The notes: generated by a model not told the origin, from the letters alone. DNA of 64,000 nt from Shinella daejeonensis (GCF_024281235.1 NZ_JAHWXY010000002.1:1-64000), one strand, 5' to 3'; counted from the first letter of the stretch, positions 17,226-26,762 are shown. Numbers and translations are program-made.

Positions 17226-19489
17226 GCTGTTGCGCACCCGGCGCCGAGTTCGTCGTCGACGGCGGCTCCGTCTCTTCCGACGAACTGCGCCATGCCGCCC
17301 GCAATCTGGGTGACGGAACCGCGCAGATCGAACTGTCGGTGCCTGCCGTCCATTGCGGCGGCTGCATCCACGCCGTGGAGCAAGGTCTGCTGCGCCTCGA
17401 GGGCGTTGTCAGCGCCCGCGTGAATCTGTCGACCAAGCGCGTCTGGGTGCGCTTTCGGGAGGCCAGCCCGCCGCCCCTGGCGGAGACCCTGACCCGGCTC
17501 GGCTATCCGCCGCATGTGTTCGACGAGGCCGGCGAGCAGAAGGACAAGACATTGTCCGGCCTGTTGCTCGGCGTTGCCGTCTCCGGCTTTGCCGCCAGCA
17601 ACATCATGCTGCTGTCCGTATCGGTCTGGTCCGGCGCCGGCGGGCCTACGCGGGACCTGTTTCACTGGGTTTCGGCACTGATCGCGTTGCCGGCCCTGGC
17701 CTTCGGCGGAAGGTTCTTCTACCGCTCCGCCTGGCAGGCGTTGCGGCATGGGCGCATGAATATGGACGTGCCCATCGCCATCGGCGTCACCCTTGCCTAT
17801 GTGCTGAGCCTTTACGAGACGCTCAACCACGGAGATCATGCCTATTTCGATGCGTCCGTCTCGCTGCTTTTCTTCCTCCTCATCGGCCGTACGCTGGATC
17901 ATATGATGCGCGACAGGGCGCGGTCGGCCGTACTCGGTCTTGCGCGCCTTGCCCCGCGCGGCGCGATCATGATCACCGGGGACGGCAATCGGGAATACAG
18001 GCCGATAAGCGAGATCGAACCGGGCAACCGGTTGCTAATCGCCGCGGGCGAGCGCATCCCGGTCGATGCCCGGGTCGCCAGCGGCGCCTCCGATCTTGAC
18101 TGCTCGCTGGTCAATGGCGAGAGTCGCCCCCAGCCTGTCGAACCGGGCTCGGCCGTGCGGGCGGGAACGCTCAACCTGACCGGTCCCCTGACGCTGGAGG
18201 CGACCGCGCGCGCGGACGATTCCTTCCTTGCCGAAATGATGCGCATGATGGAGGCGGCCGAAGGTGGCCGTACACGTTACCGGCGCATCGCCGACCGCGT
18301 CTCGGCGCTCTATGCGCCGGTCGTCCATCTGACGGCCTTCGTCACCTTTCTCGGCTGGATGGCGATCGATGGCGACTGGCACAAGGCCATAACGATCGCC
18401 ATTGCCGTGCTCATCATCACCTGTCCCTGCGCCCTCGGCCTTGCCGTGCCTATCGTTCAGGTGGTCGCCGCCCGCCGCCTGTTCGAACAGGGCGTGATGG
18501 TGCGCGATGGTTCCGCGATGGAACGGTTGACCGAAATCGACGCGGTGATCTTCGACAAGACAGGCACGCTGACCATGGGGCAACCGCGACTGGTCAATGT
18601 CGGGGAGGTCCCGCCGGACACACTTGCCGTTGCGGGCCTTCTCGGCGGGCAATCGCGCCATCCGCTATCGCAGGCCATCGCTCGCAGCGCCGGTGAAGAG
18701 CCCGCGATGGTCGATTTCGACGAAGTGACCGAAATCCCCGGCTCCGGCATGGAGGGCAGGGCGGGCCAATCGATCTGGCGGCTGGGCAGGGCGGAATGGG
18801 CGCTCGGGCAGGGGAGTGACGCGATTTCCTCGCAGCCCGGAACGATCCTTTCTCGGGACGGCATCGAACGCGCCCGTTTCGTGTTCGAGGACGCTCCCAG
18901 GCCGGACGCCGCACAGGCCGTTCAGCGGCTTCGAGAGGCAGGAAAGTCTGTTGAAATGCTTTCCGGGGATACCGAAGCGGTTTGCAGGAGCGTCGCGGAA
19001 AGCCTCGGCATCCGGCAATATGCGGCTGGCTTGATGCCCGCCGGGAAAGTCGCGCGCATCGCCGCAATGGCCGACGTCGGCCACAAGGCACTCATGGTTG
19101 GCGACGGGCTGAACGACGCGCCGGCGCTTGGCGCGGCACATGTGTCGATGGCTCCCGCCAGTGCAGCCGATATCGGTCGCAATGTCGCCGATCTGGTGTT
19201 CCTGCGCGACAGTCTCGCGGCCGTGCCGCTTGCCCTGGATGTCTCCGTGCAGGCCGGACGGTTGATCCGCCAGAACATAGGTCTGGCCATCGCCTATAAT
19301 GTCATCGCCGTTCCCATCGCCATCCTGGGCCATGTCACGCCGCTGATCGCGGCTATCGCCATGTCGGGCTCGTCCCTGCTCGTCATCGCCAATGCGTTGC
19401 GCCTGCTCAGGATTGGAAGGGAGAAACCCCCCGTCATATCCGGCAGTGCGCCCACGACCGGACTTTATCCGAAAAGTCGTCCGGCATGA
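17222..19489 (+). CDS. ccoI: Copper-exporting P1B-type ATPase for cbb3 assembly (FixI)
   Basis: 755 residues. One heavy-metal domain with CGGC (VHCGGCIHAVEQ), eight membrane helices, the copper-site CPC motif (ITCPCALGLAVP), the phosphorylation site DKTGTLTMG, and the hinge GDGLNDAPALG. The N-terminus begins MSCCAPGAE, a short Cys-rich leader found in FixI. It supplies copper to CcoN from the cytoplasmic side. Its stop overlaps the start of a ccoS remnant. Confidence 0.95.
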   Translation: MSCCAPGAEFVVDGGSVSSDELRHAARNLGDGTAQIELSVPAVHCGGCIHAVEQGLLRLEGVVSARVNLSTKRVWVRFREASPPPLAETLTRLGYPPHVFDEAGEQKDKTLSGLLLGVAVSGFAASNIMLLSVSVWSGAGGPTRDLFHWVSALIALPALAFGGRFFYRSAWQALRHGRMNMDVPIAIGVTLAYVLSLYETLNHGDHAYFDASVSLLFFLLIGRTLDHMMRDRARSAVLGLARLAPRGAIMITGDGNREYRPISEIEPGNRLLIAAGERIPVDARVASGASDLDCSLVNGESRPQPVEPGSAVRAGTLNLTGPLTLEATARADDSFLAEMMRMMEAAEGGRTRYRRIADRVSALYAPVVHLTAFVTFLGWMAIDGDWHKAITIAIAVLIITCPCALGLAVPIVQVVAARRLFEQGVMVRDGSAMERLTEIDAVIFDKTGTLTMGQPRLVNVGEVPPDTLAVAGLLGGQSRHPLSQAIARSAGEEPAMVDFDEVTEIPGSGMEGRAGQSIWRLGRAEWALGQGSDAISSQPGTILSRDGIERARFVFEDAPRPDAAQAVQRLREAGKSVEMLSGDTEAVCRSVAESLGIRQYAAGLMPAGKVARIAAMADVGHKALMVGDGLNDAPALGAAHVSMAPASAADIGRNVADLVFLRDSLAAVPLALDVSVQAGRLIRQNIGLAIAYNVIAVPIAILGHVTPLIAAIAMSGSSLLVIANALRLLRIGREKPPVISGSAPTTGLYPKSRPA

Positions 19490-19542
19490 GCGTGCCTCTC
19501 CACCTCATCTCCCTGGCGTTGTTCTTCCGCTGCCGAGGCTGA
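19486..19542 (+). pseudogene. ccoS: Truncated ccoS (cbb3 maturation protein)
   Basis: The ATG overlaps the ccoI stop (ATGA), exactly where ccoS starts in other rhizobia. The first residues (MSVPLHLISLALFF) fit the CcoS membrane helix, but the frame ends after 18 codons at 19540, and no other frame downstream gives the usual DLDG-type tail. CcoS is normally ~50 residues. It appears broken here, or replaced by a copy elsewhere. Confidence 0.5.
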
Positions 19543-19571
19543 TTGTATGGCAGACGGACAGAACCCGCATC

Positions 19572-20456
19572 TCACGGGTTCCGTTCGTTGGTGGAAGCGT
19601 CTGGCCGCCTCTCCAGCAAATGATCGTTCATCCAGCGAACACCGTCGATCATTCCGCCGAAAGGATAGAGGTGGAAGAGAACGACGCCGAGATCTTTGTC
19701 CTGCATCCCCGCGTATAGCCGATCGACAAATCGGTCAGGCGCGACGCGACGGAGGAGATTGGCAAGCGAAAGCCCGTAGCGGCGCGCGATCGCGGCTGAA
19801 GAGACCACGCCGAACTGACGCGCGTAGCGCAGGAGCTTGCCGACGTCCGCAGGACCCGGCACCCCGACACGAACGGGCGCATCGATCCCTGCTGTCCGCA
19901 GCCGCTCGATCCAATGCACGACCGCGTCGGCATCGAATCCGAACTGGGTGGTGATCTCCACCGTGCAGCCGGCCTCCTGAAGGAAGGCGACCTTCCATCG
20001 CAAGGCCCTGTCCAGTTCCTGCGGCGCGATCCTGTGATGCCCTTCGGGATATCCGACGATACCGACATGTCGGATCGCATGGCGTTCGAGGATCCCGCTC
20101 TCCAGAAGCGCCAATGAGTCCTTGTAAGGGCCGGCCGGAGAAGCGGGATCGCCTCCGACAAGAATGAAACGTTGCGGATCGGCGCTCTTTACGAGTTCCC
20201 CGACAAGATCGTCACGGTCCTGCCGCGATCGCAATCGCCGGGAGGAAATGATCGGAACGGGCTCGAAGCCGCAGGCGCGGATCACGCGTGCCGCATTGAT
20301 GCGCTGGCCATGATCTTCGTTGCCGAGAAACGCGATATTGACCGGAGTTCCCGGCGGTATGGTCGCTCGTGCCGTCTCGATGTCCGAAATGGCCTTGCCC
20401 GTCACTTCCAGCGTATATGCTGCCTGTCCGGGCTGCGTTGAAGCAGGTGATCGCAT
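19572..20456 (-). CDS. Methylenetetrahydrofolate reductase family protein
   Basis: 294 residues with the MetF TIM-barrel pattern: TLEVTGKAISDIETARATIP, then IRACGFEPVPIISSRRLRS, VGGDPASPAGPYKDSL, and TQFGFDADAVVHWIERLR. It probably uses FAD and a folate or related C1 carrier. It is divergent from canonical MetF and resembles MTHFR-like enzymes found beside C1 or demethylation genes. I chose ATG 20456, which has GGGACGGAAA upstream, over 20573. It faces a MocR regulator across a spacer with two direct repeats, suggesting control by it. Confidence 0.75.
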   Translation of the reverse strand: MRSPASTQPGQAAYTLEVTGKAISDIETARATIPPGTPVNIAFLGNEDHGQRINAARVIRACGFEPVPIISSRRLRSRQDRDDLVGELVKSADPQRFILVGGDPASPAGPYKDSLALLESGILERHAIRHVGIVGYPEGHHRIAPQELDRALRWKVAFLQEAGCTVEITTQFGFDADAVVHWIERLRTAGIDAPVRVGVPGPADVGKLLRYARQFGVVSSAAIARRYGLSLANLLRRVAPDRFVDRLYAGMQDKDLGVVLFHLYPFGGMIDGVRWMNDHLLERRPDASTNERNP

Positions 20457-20560
20457 TCGTTTCCGTCCCTTGAGGTCCCCGTTTGGTCCGGCCCCTCGAA
20501 GGACTGGATCGACACCATGCAGCTTGGCTCTCTTTGCATCGAAAGCCATACATGGTAAGA

Positions 20561-20584
20561 ATACCGTATGCAATTATACCATAC
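20561..20584. promoter_or_regulatory. Direct repeats, candidate MocR operator
   Basis: ATACCGTAT (20561) and ATACCATAC (20576) repeat in the same direction 15 bp apart, 17 bases before the MocR start and in the metF-like promoter region. MocR/PdxR regulators commonly bind direct repeats. A further CATGGTAAG lies just upstream. Confidence 0.45.
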
Positions 20585-20600
20585 GTAACGGGAGAGGCGC

Positions 20601-21977
20601 ATGTGGAAGCCAAGGCTGCTCGAAAGCGCGCGGATGAAGTACCTTGGTATCGTCGAAGCGCTTGAGGCCGATATCCGATCCGGCATGGTCATGCCGGGTG
20701 AAAGGCTGCCGCCCCAGCGCGCTATCGCCGAAGCGCTCGGCGTCGACCTGACCACCGTCACCCGCGCCTTCAACGAGGCGCGACGCCGCGGTCTCGTGCA
20801 GGCACAGGCCGGACGCGGAACCTTCATCAGCGAAGCACCGGAAGGTGAAACGAGCCAGCATGCGCCGCTCCTGATCGATCTCAGCATGAATATTCCCCCG
20901 CAACCGGCGGGGATCGACTTTCGCAAGCTCTTTCCGCAGGGCATCAGCGCCGTGCTCGGTACTCCGCGCGGGCTGCTCTGTCTGCATTATCAGGAAAGCA
21001 CCGGTGCGGAGCCGGACCGGCAGGCGGCGGCAGGGTGGCTCGCCGACAGGATAAAGGGGGTGACGTCCGACCGGATCGTTGTCACGAGCGGCGCGCAAAG
21101 CGCGCTCTTCGCGATCTGCGACACGCTTCTCGGTCATGGCGACACCGTCGCGACCGGAGCGATGACCTATCCCGGCCTGAAGGCCGTTGCCTTTCAAAAG
21201 GGACTCGCGCTTGCGCCGCTTGAAATGGATGCGCAGGGCATCCTGCCGGATGCTCTGGAACGGCTTTGCCGGGAGCGGCCCCCAAAGGCTGTCTACGTCA
21301 TTCCCAGCATCGACAATCCGACGACGGCGACCCTGCCGCAAGAGCGTCGGCGCGCTCTGGCCGGGATCGCGCGCAAGCATGGGATCCCGATTGTCGAGGA
21401 TGACCCATACGCGCCGCTGAGGCCGGAGCAGACACCCTCCATTGCGGAACTCGCGCCCGACATCACCTGGCATATCGCAACGCTGTCCAAATGCGCCACG
21501 CCGGCGCTGCGCGTCGCCTATGTCGTCGCCCCGAGCGCAACGGGCGCCCTGAGGCTCGCCGGAGCGTTGCGCGCGACCGTGCTGATGGCGCCGCCCTTGT
21601 TGTCCTCATTGGCCAGCCGATGGGTTTCCGACGGAACGCTCCATGCGATCACGCAGGCGATCCGCGCCGAGAACGCAGAGCGGCAGAAACTGGCCGCCGC
21701 GATCCTCGGTGACATCTTCTATGCCGCCGATCCGCATGGCCATCATTTATGGCTGCCCCTTCCGTCCCATTGGCGCGCCAACGATTTTGCCGAATATGCC
21801 GACCGTGCCGGGGTTTCGATCGTGCCGTCTTCAGCTTTCGCGACCGTCGCCCATCCGATCGAGGCAGTCAGGATTTCCCTCGGCGTCGCCCCGGATCGTG
21901 GCGAGCTGGAGGACGGTCTCACCCAACTCGCCAACCTCATCGCCCAGCCCTCGATCGGCATCCGGGCCGTTGTTTGA
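20601..21977 (+). CDS. MocR/PdxR-type GntR regulator with aminotransferase domain
   Basis: 458 residues. Residues ~1-75 form a GntR winged helix ([20 protein letters not shown] then [19 protein letters not shown]). The rest is a fold-type I PLP aminotransferase domain with the PLP lysine in [15 protein letters not shown] and [12 protein letters not shown] for cofactor contacts. Such regulators sense PLP plus an amino compound. It is 15 bp from the nitrilase gene and divergent from the MetF-like gene, so both are probable targets. Named after the rhizopine mocR but of a broad family. Confidence 0.92.
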   Translation: MWKPRLLESARMKYLGIVEALEADIRSGMVMPGERLPPQRAIAEALGVDLTTVTRAFNEARRRGLVQAQAGRGTFISEAPEGETSQHAPLLIDLSMNIPPQPAGIDFRKLFPQGISAVLGTPRGLLCLHYQESTGAEPDRQAAAGWLADRIKGVTSDRIVVTSGAQSALFAICDTLLGHGDTVATGAMTYPGLKAVAFQKGLALAPLEMDAQGILPDALERLCRERPPKAVYVIPSIDNPTTATLPQERRRALAGIARKHGIPIVEDDPYAPLRPEQTPSIAELAPDITWHIATLSKCATPALRVAYVVAPSATGALRLAGALRATVLMAPPLLSSLASRWVSDGTLHAITQAIRAENAERQKLAAAILGDIFYAADPHGHHLWLPLPSHWRANDFAEYADRAGVSIVPSSAFATVAHPIEAVRISLGVAPDRGELEDGLTQLANLIAQPSIGIRAVV

Positions 21978-21992
21978 TTTCAGGAGCATCCG

Positions 21993-22994
21993 ATGACCCC
22001 CATCAAAGCCGCTGTCGTTCAGGCCGCCCCCGTTCTCTTCGATACGCCCGGAACGGTTGAAAAACTGTCGGTTCTTACCCGCGACGCCGCCGCCCAGGGA
22101 GCAGATCTGGTCGTGTTTCCCGAAGCCTTCGTCGGCGGTTATCCGAAGGGTCTCGACTTCGGGGCGCGGCTGGGCAGCCGCACGCCCGAGGGCCGCGAGG
22201 AGTTCCGTCGGTATTTCGAGAGCGCCATCGATCTGCCGGGCCCCGAAGCCGCGCGCATCGGTGAAATCGCGCGGGATGCGGGTGTCCACCTCGTGGTGGG
22301 TGCCATCGAGCGGGACGGCGGCACGCTCTATTGCTCGACCCTGACCTATGCGCCTTCCGGCAAGCTTCTCTACAAGCACCGCAAGCTGATGCCCACGGCG
22401 CTGGAGCGTCTGGTCTGGGGGTTCGGCGATGGCTCGACCATCGGTGTTGTCGATACGCCGATCGGCAGGATCGGCAGCGTCATCTGTTGGGAAAACTACA
22501 TGCCGCTCTTGCGGGCCGCCATGTATGCGCAAGGGGTCGAACTCTATTGCGCGCCGACGGTCGATGATCGCGATACATGGTTGCCGACGATGCGTACGAT
22601 CGCGCTCGAAGGCCGCTGCTTCGTCATCTCCGCCTGCCAGTATCTGACGCGCGCGGACGGACCCGCCGACTACGCTCCTGTCCAGGGCGACGATCCCTCG
22701 ACGGTTCTGATCCGCGGCGGCTCCTGCATCGTCGATCCGCTCGGCAATGTCCTTGTCGAGCCGGACTTCACCGGCGAGACCATCAGGCTGGCCGAGATCG
22801 ATCGCCGCATGATCGTGCGCGGCAAATACGATCTCGATGTCGCAGGCCACTATGCCCGGCCGGATGTGTTCCGTCTTTCGGTCGACACGCGGCCGAAAAT
22901 GGCGGTGGAATTCGAGGCGGCAAGACAGACGGGTTCCGCGTCCGAGATGCCTGACGGGGCCGTTTCGCAGGTGGTCGGACAGGGCCTGGATTGA
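21993..22994 (+). CDS. Nitrilase
   Basis: 333 residues of the carbon-nitrogen hydrolase superfamily, true nitrilase branch. The triad is intact: Glu44 (FPEAFVGGYPKG), Lys131 (HRKLMPTALERLVWG), Cys165 (VICWENYMPLLR). The CWEN form and length match bacterial aliphatic or arylaceto-nitrilases, which turn R-CN into R-COOH plus ammonia. In a plant-associated bacterium, plausible substrates are plant nitriles such as indole-3-acetonitrile, but nothing here fixes that. Probably co-transcribed with the MocR gene. Confidence 0.92.
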   Translation: MTPIKAAVVQAAPVLFDTPGTVEKLSVLTRDAAAQGADLVVFPEAFVGGYPKGLDFGARLGSRTPEGREEFRRYFESAIDLPGPEAARIGEIARDAGVHLVVGAIERDGGTLYCSTLTYAPSGKLLYKHRKLMPTALERLVWGFGDGSTIGVVDTPIGRIGSVICWENYMPLLRAAMYAQGVELYCAPTVDDRDTWLPTMRTIALEGRCFVISACQYLTRADGPADYAPVQGDDPSTVLIRGGSCIVDPLGNVLVEPDFTGETIRLAEIDRRMIVRGKYDLDVAGHYARPDVFRLSVDTRPKMAVEFEAARQTGSASEMPDGAVSQVVGQGLD

Positions 22995-23159
22995 AAGCTT
23001 TCGCACGGCGGCGGCCCATGATGCAGCCGGACGGCTATCTCGTGCGTGACACACACCGTCGTCATGCCATCGGCGGCAAGCGAAATCATCGTATCCAATC
23101 TTCTGGCTGTTCCATGGAGAAACGAAGGCGCCGGGGGGATCTGACGACGCGAAACGCAC

Positions 23160-23211
23160 GATAGAGCATTTCCGGCGACAACGGGATCGGCGGAAATACC
23201 CTATCTTTTTT
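23160..23211 (+). terminator. Terminator downstream of the nitrilase gene
   Basis: GATAGAGCATTTCCG and CGGAAATACCCTATC form a stem with three central mismatches and a ~16-base loop, followed by TTTTTT at 23206. The AGAGCATTTCC arm is also the start of the rhizobial repeat at 35766, so this may be a repeat recruited as a terminator. Confidence 0.6.
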
Positions 23212-23225
23212 GTTCGACCCGGTCG

Positions 23226-23245
23226 AAAAACCGGCTCCGGTTTTT
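23226..23245. terminator. Bidirectional terminator between convergent genes
   Basis: AAAAACCGG and CCGGTTTTT around a 2-base centre, 14 bases from the end of the minus-strand binding-protein gene. A-rich and T-rich flanks suit termination in both directions. Confidence 0.65.
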
Positions 23246-23258
23246 GCGGGAATTGCGC

Positions 23259-24194
23259 TTAGTCGGCGTTGCGGCTCATGAAATCCTGCATGTTCGCCGG
23301 CGTGATGAGTTGGAAGGGGATATAGGTTTTCTGCTCGAAGGGCTGATTCTGGATGATCTTCAAGGCGGTGTCGACAGCGCCGGCACCCTGTCCGAACGCA
23401 TCCTGGAAAACCGTGACCTCGATCTCGCCGGCCTTCATTGCCGCCAGAACGTCCTGGGAGCCGTCGATCCCGGCAATGACCACCGTATCGAGATCGCGGC
23501 CGGCGGCTTTAAGCGCCTGGAGCGCGCCCATCGCCATTTCGTCGGCGTTGGCGATGACGGCATCGAACTCAATGCCGGCGGTTATCCAGTTCGACATCAG
23601 GTCCTGCGCCTGGGTGCGCTGCCAGTTGGCGGTCTGCTCCTCCACGATGTTCAGACCCTTGCATTCTTCGGTTGCGATCACGTCCTTGATATCCTGGGTG
23701 CGCTGCCGTGCCGCCTGGTTGGAAAGCTCACCCATGATGACCACGACGTCGCCCTTTCCGCCGAGCAGCCGGCAGACTTCCTGTGTCTGGAGCGTGCCGG
23801 ATTCGACTTCGTTCGAGGCGACAAAAGCCTGATTGGCCGGCAACTCGTCGACGTTGATCGGCTGGCGGTTGACGTAGACCAGCGGAATGCCGGCTTCTTC
23901 CGCAATCTTCGAGATGGCGATCGTCGCATCGGTGTCGACGGGATTGACGATGATCGCGTCGACCCCGGAGGCGACGAAATTCTGAACCTGGCTTTGCTGT
24001 TTCGACACGTCGTTCTGGGCGTCTTCGATCTGAAGGGTCATTCCTTCCAGCCCGGCAACGTGTTTCTGCATCCCGTTACGGATGACCGTCAGGAAGTTGT
24101 CGTCGAAAAGGGCCATCGAAACGCCGATCGTCTCGGCATGAGCCGATGAAAGCATCGTCAGGGACAGGGCGATTGCCGCTGCGTGTTTTTTCAT
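23259..24194 (-). CDS. Rhizopine/inositol-type periplasmic sugar-binding protein (MocB-like)
   Basis: 311 residues. Signal peptide MKKHAAAIALSLTMLSSAHA, then a ribose-type type-I periplasmic binding fold starting ETIGVSMALFDDNFLTVIRN. Strongly family-typical segments are EDAQNDVSKQQSQVQNFVAS, DAIIVNPVDTDATIAISK and MGELSNQAARQRTQDIK. Among ribose-type proteins this pattern is that of rhizopine/inositol-binding proteins. It captures the ligand for an ABC importer, but no ATPase or permease lies beside it; it may share the RbsAC-like parts encoded at 31142-33648 or 45544-47372. A GCAA-N6-TTGC palindrome lies 250 bp upstream. Confidence 0.87.
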   Translation of the reverse strand: MKKHAAAIALSLTMLSSAHAETIGVSMALFDDNFLTVIRNGMQKHVAGLEGMTLQIEDAQNDVSKQQSQVQNFVASGVDAIIVNPVDTDATIAISKIAEEAGIPLVYVNRQPINVDELPANQAFVASNEVESGTLQTQEVCRLLGGKGDVVVIMGELSNQAARQRTQDIKDVIATEECKGLNIVEEQTANWQRTQAQDLMSNWITAGIEFDAVIANADEMAMGALQALKAAGRDLDTVVIAGIDGSQDVLAAMKAGEIEVTVFQDAFGQGAGAVDTALKIIQNQPFEQKTYIPFQLITPANMQDFMSRNAD

Positions 24195-24437
24195 ATTGTT
24201 CTCCTCCGGGAATGAATGAGACGCCGGCCGATATGGCCGGGTGGGCGACTCGCTGCCGACAGGTGGCGATCAACGGCGCAATGCAAAGTTTAGTGCGATA
24301 AAATTAAAATAACAATATTTATTTCATGTCCGAAGAGAAAGCGAAAGGCAGGCTTTCAATTCAGAAAATCATTTGTTTACAAGTGGATAAATATTCCTCT
24401 GCAGCGAAAACGACCATCTGCCTTTCATGGAAGAGAG

Positions 24438-24463
24438 GGGCTTGCAACGATTGTTGCAAGCCC
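24438..24463 (-). promoter_or_regulatory. Perfect 11-bp hairpin containing a GCAA-N6-TTGC palindrome
   Basis: GGGCTTGCAAC, 4-base loop, GTTGCAAGCCC. It lies 22 bases after the iolE stop on the minus strand and ~245 bases upstream of the binding-protein start. It could terminate iolE transcription (followed by CTCTCTT), act as an operator (core at 24444-24457), or both. Confidence 0.5.
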
Positions 24464-24484
24464 ATCATTCCAATTTTGCGGCGA

Positions 24485-25381
24485 TCAAACGACGACGTAG
24501 CCGGCGGCAGCCATGACGCGCATCAGTTCCTTGTGGCCGATCCGGGCCATTTGCAGCGGCGGGTTCTTCACCGGATCCTGTTCCGCCTCGATGACGAACC
24601 AGCCCTCGTATCCATAGGCGGCGAGGCGCTTTACGATGGCCTCGAAATCGAGGCTGCCGTCGCCGGGAACCGTGAAGGCGCCCTTGATGACGGCGTCGAG
24701 GAAGCTTTCGCGCGTGCGGTCCAGCGCCTCGATGACCGGCATGCGGACGTCCTTGGTGTGGACGTGGGTGATGCGCTTGTGATGTTTGTCGATGACGCGC
24801 AGGACGTCGCCGCCGGCAAAGGCCATATGGCCGGCGTCGAAAAGCAGGGGGAGGCCTTCGCCGGAATGCTTCATCAGCAGGTCGAGCTCTTCCTCCGTCT
24901 CGATCGGCGCGGCCATATGGTGATGATAGGCGATCGGCATGCCCTCATCGGCGCACCATTCGCCGAAGGCCGTCATCTTGCGGCCGTAGACCCTGATCTC
25001 CTCCTCGCTCAGCCTCCGTTTCGTCGCCAGCGGTGCGTTGCGGTCGCCCTGGATGGTCCCCGCCGTTTCGCCATAGACGATGCAGGGGGCGCCGACGGCC
25101 TTGAACAGCGCCATCTGCTGCGCGATGCGATCCTTCTCCGCTTCGATCTCGCCGTCCAGCAGCAGGCCCGAGAACCAGCCGCCGCAAACCTGCATGCCGT
25201 GCGCATCCAGCACCGGTCGCAGGACGTCCGCCTCCATCGGGAAGCGGCGACCGGTCTCCATTCCGGTGAAGCCGGCGTCGCGGGCTTCGGCCAGGCATCC
25301 TTCGAGGGAGATGTCGCTGCTGATTTCAGGCAGATCGTCGTTCCACCATGCAATGGGGGCAATGCCAAGTTTGGCTTTCAT
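24485..25381 (-). CDS. iolE: Inosose dehydratase (IolE/MocC-like)
   Basis: 298 residues, a xylose-isomerase-like TIM barrel. Signature pieces are GIAPIAWWNDDLPE at the start, GFTGMETGRRFPMEADVLRP, PIAYHHHMAAPIETEEEL and THVHTKDVR, plus DAGHMAFAGGD for metal binding. This matches 2-keto-myo-inositol dehydratase (IolE) and its rhizopine relative MocC. It dehydrates scyllo-inosose to the 3,5/4-trihydroxycyclohexane-dione that IolD then opens. It is transcribed alone or ahead of the binding-protein gene on the same strand, and is divergent from the MocA-like operon. Confidence 0.88.
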   Translation of the reverse strand: MKAKLGIAPIAWWNDDLPEISSDISLEGCLAEARDAGFTGMETGRRFPMEADVLRPVLDAHGMQVCGGWFSGLLLDGEIEAEKDRIAQQMALFKAVGAPCIVYGETAGTIQGDRNAPLATKRRLSEEEIRVYGRKMTAFGEWCADEGMPIAYHHHMAAPIETEEELDLLMKHSGEGLPLLFDAGHMAFAGGDVLRVIDKHHKRITHVHTKDVRMPVIEALDRTRESFLDAVIKGAFTVPGDGSLDFEAIVKRLAAYGYEGWFVIEAEQDPVKNPPLQMARIGHKELMRVMAAAGYVVV

Positions 25382-25483
25382 CCTCGGGCTCCGCTAGGGT
25401 GTTGTCGCTCGCGCGGAGTGCGGATCGTTGGCGACGGCCCGACAATGCGTCCTCCCCGCATATCGCCTCATACAAAACAAATA

Positions 25484-25519
25484 TTGACATTTCAATCTAT
25501 CCGCAAAGATAATTGCGGA
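25484..25519 (+). promoter_or_regulatory. Promoter with overlapping GCAA-N6-TTGC operator
   Basis: TTGACA (25484) and GATAAT (25508) are 18 bases apart, a good sigma-70 promoter for the MocA-like operon. The palindrome TCCGCAA-agataa-TTGCGGA (25500-25519) sits exactly on the -10 box, so a bound regulator would block it. Confidence 0.65.
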
Positions 25520-25592
25520 AGAGGGTGTTGCGACTCCTCGCAAGGGGCCACAATACCGATCCGAACATCCGCATCCTATCCGGGGACAACAC

Positions 25593-26714
25593 ATGAAAAA
25601 GACGCTCCGCCTTGGCCTCATCGGCTCCGGCTTCATGGGCAAGACGCATATCTTCGGCTTCGCGGCCGCGCAGCGTGTCTTCGATCTGCCTTACGAGGTT
25701 GAACTGGCCTGTATCGCCGATGTGACGATGGCCCATGCGGAGGCGGCCCGCGCTGCTTTCGGCTTCGCGCGCGCCACCGATGACTGGCGGCAGATGGTGG
25801 CGGATCCATCCATCGACGTCGTCGATATCACCGCGCCCAACGCGCTGCACAAGGAAATGGCGCTTGCCGCCATCGCCGCCGGAAAGCATGTCTATTGCGA
25901 AAAGCCGCTTGCGCCGCTTGCCGTGGACGCGCGCGAGATGGCCGAGGCCGCGGAAAGGGCAGGGATCAGGACCCAGGTCGGCTTCAACTATCTCTGCAAC
26001 CCGATGCTGACCCTTGCAAAAGAGATGATCGCCGGCGGCGAGCTTGGCGAGATCCGCGGCTATCGCGGTCTCCATGCGGAGGATTACATGGCCGACGCGG
26101 ATGCGCCCTTCACGTTCCGGCACGACCCGGCCGGCGGCGGGGCGCTTGCCGATATCGGCAGTCATGCGCTTGCGACTGCGGAATTCCTGTTGGGGCCGAT
26201 CACCCGGGTCATGGGTGATTGCGTCACGATGATCGCCAGCCGGCCGGACGGAAAAGGCGGGGCGCGGCCGGTGATGACGGACGATGTCGGCCGCGCCTTT
26301 CTGCGCTTTGCGAATGGTGCGACAGGATCGATCGAGGGCAACTGGATCGCCACAGGCCGCAAAATGCAGCACGACTTCGAGGTCTATGGGACTAAGGGAG
26401 CGCTGGCTTTCTCGCAGGAGCGCTTCAACGAACTGCATTTCTATTCGGCCGCCGACGCGAAAGGCCGGCAGGGCTTCCGCCGTATCGAGGCCGGTCCGGA
26501 TCATGCGCCTTATGGCCGGTTCTGCGTCGCACCCGGTCACCAGCTCGGTTTCAATGATCTCAAGGCGATCGAGGTTGCCGGCTATCTGGAGGCGATCGCC
26601 GGTCTCCGGCCGGAGCCGTTCAACTTCCGCGCGGGCTTGCGTATCCAGACGCTGGTGGAAACAATCCAGGCGTCGTCGCGGCAAGGCGCATGGCTGGATG
26701 TGGCAGACGCCTGA
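25593..26714 (+). CDS. Gfo/Idh/MocA family NAD(P)-dependent dehydrogenase
   Basis: 373 residues. Rossmann start LRLGLIGSGFMGKTHIFGFA, the catalytic lysine in YCEKPLAPLAVDAREMAE, and the C-terminal GGGALADIGSHALATAEFLLG that carries the active-site Asp and His. Family members oxidise a ring hydroxyl of sugars or cyclitols. The HDPAGGGALAD variant and length suggest the MocA-like branch. It starts a two-gene operon with 26763-27752. Exact substrate unknown; an inositol, methyl-inosamine or sugar is expected from the neighbours. Confidence 0.9.
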   Translation: MKKTLRLGLIGSGFMGKTHIFGFAAAQRVFDLPYEVELACIADVTMAHAEAARAAFGFARATDDWRQMVADPSIDVVDITAPNALHKEMALAAIAAGKHVYCEKPLAPLAVDAREMAEAAERAGIRTQVGFNYLCNPMLTLAKEMIAGGELGEIRGYRGLHAEDYMADADAPFTFRHDPAGGGALADIGSHALATAEFLLGPITRVMGDCVTMIASRPDGKGGARPVMTDDVGRAFLRFANGATGSIEGNWIATGRKMQHDFEVYGTKGALAFSQERFNELHFYSAADAKGRQGFRRIEAGPDHAPYGRFCVAPGHQLGFNDLKAIEVAGYLEAIAGLRPEPFNFRAGLRIQTLVETIQASSRQGAWLDVADA

Positions 26715-26762
26715 CGGGCGCAGGTGACGCAGGCAGATGCAAGGGTCAGGAAGGAGCAGGGC

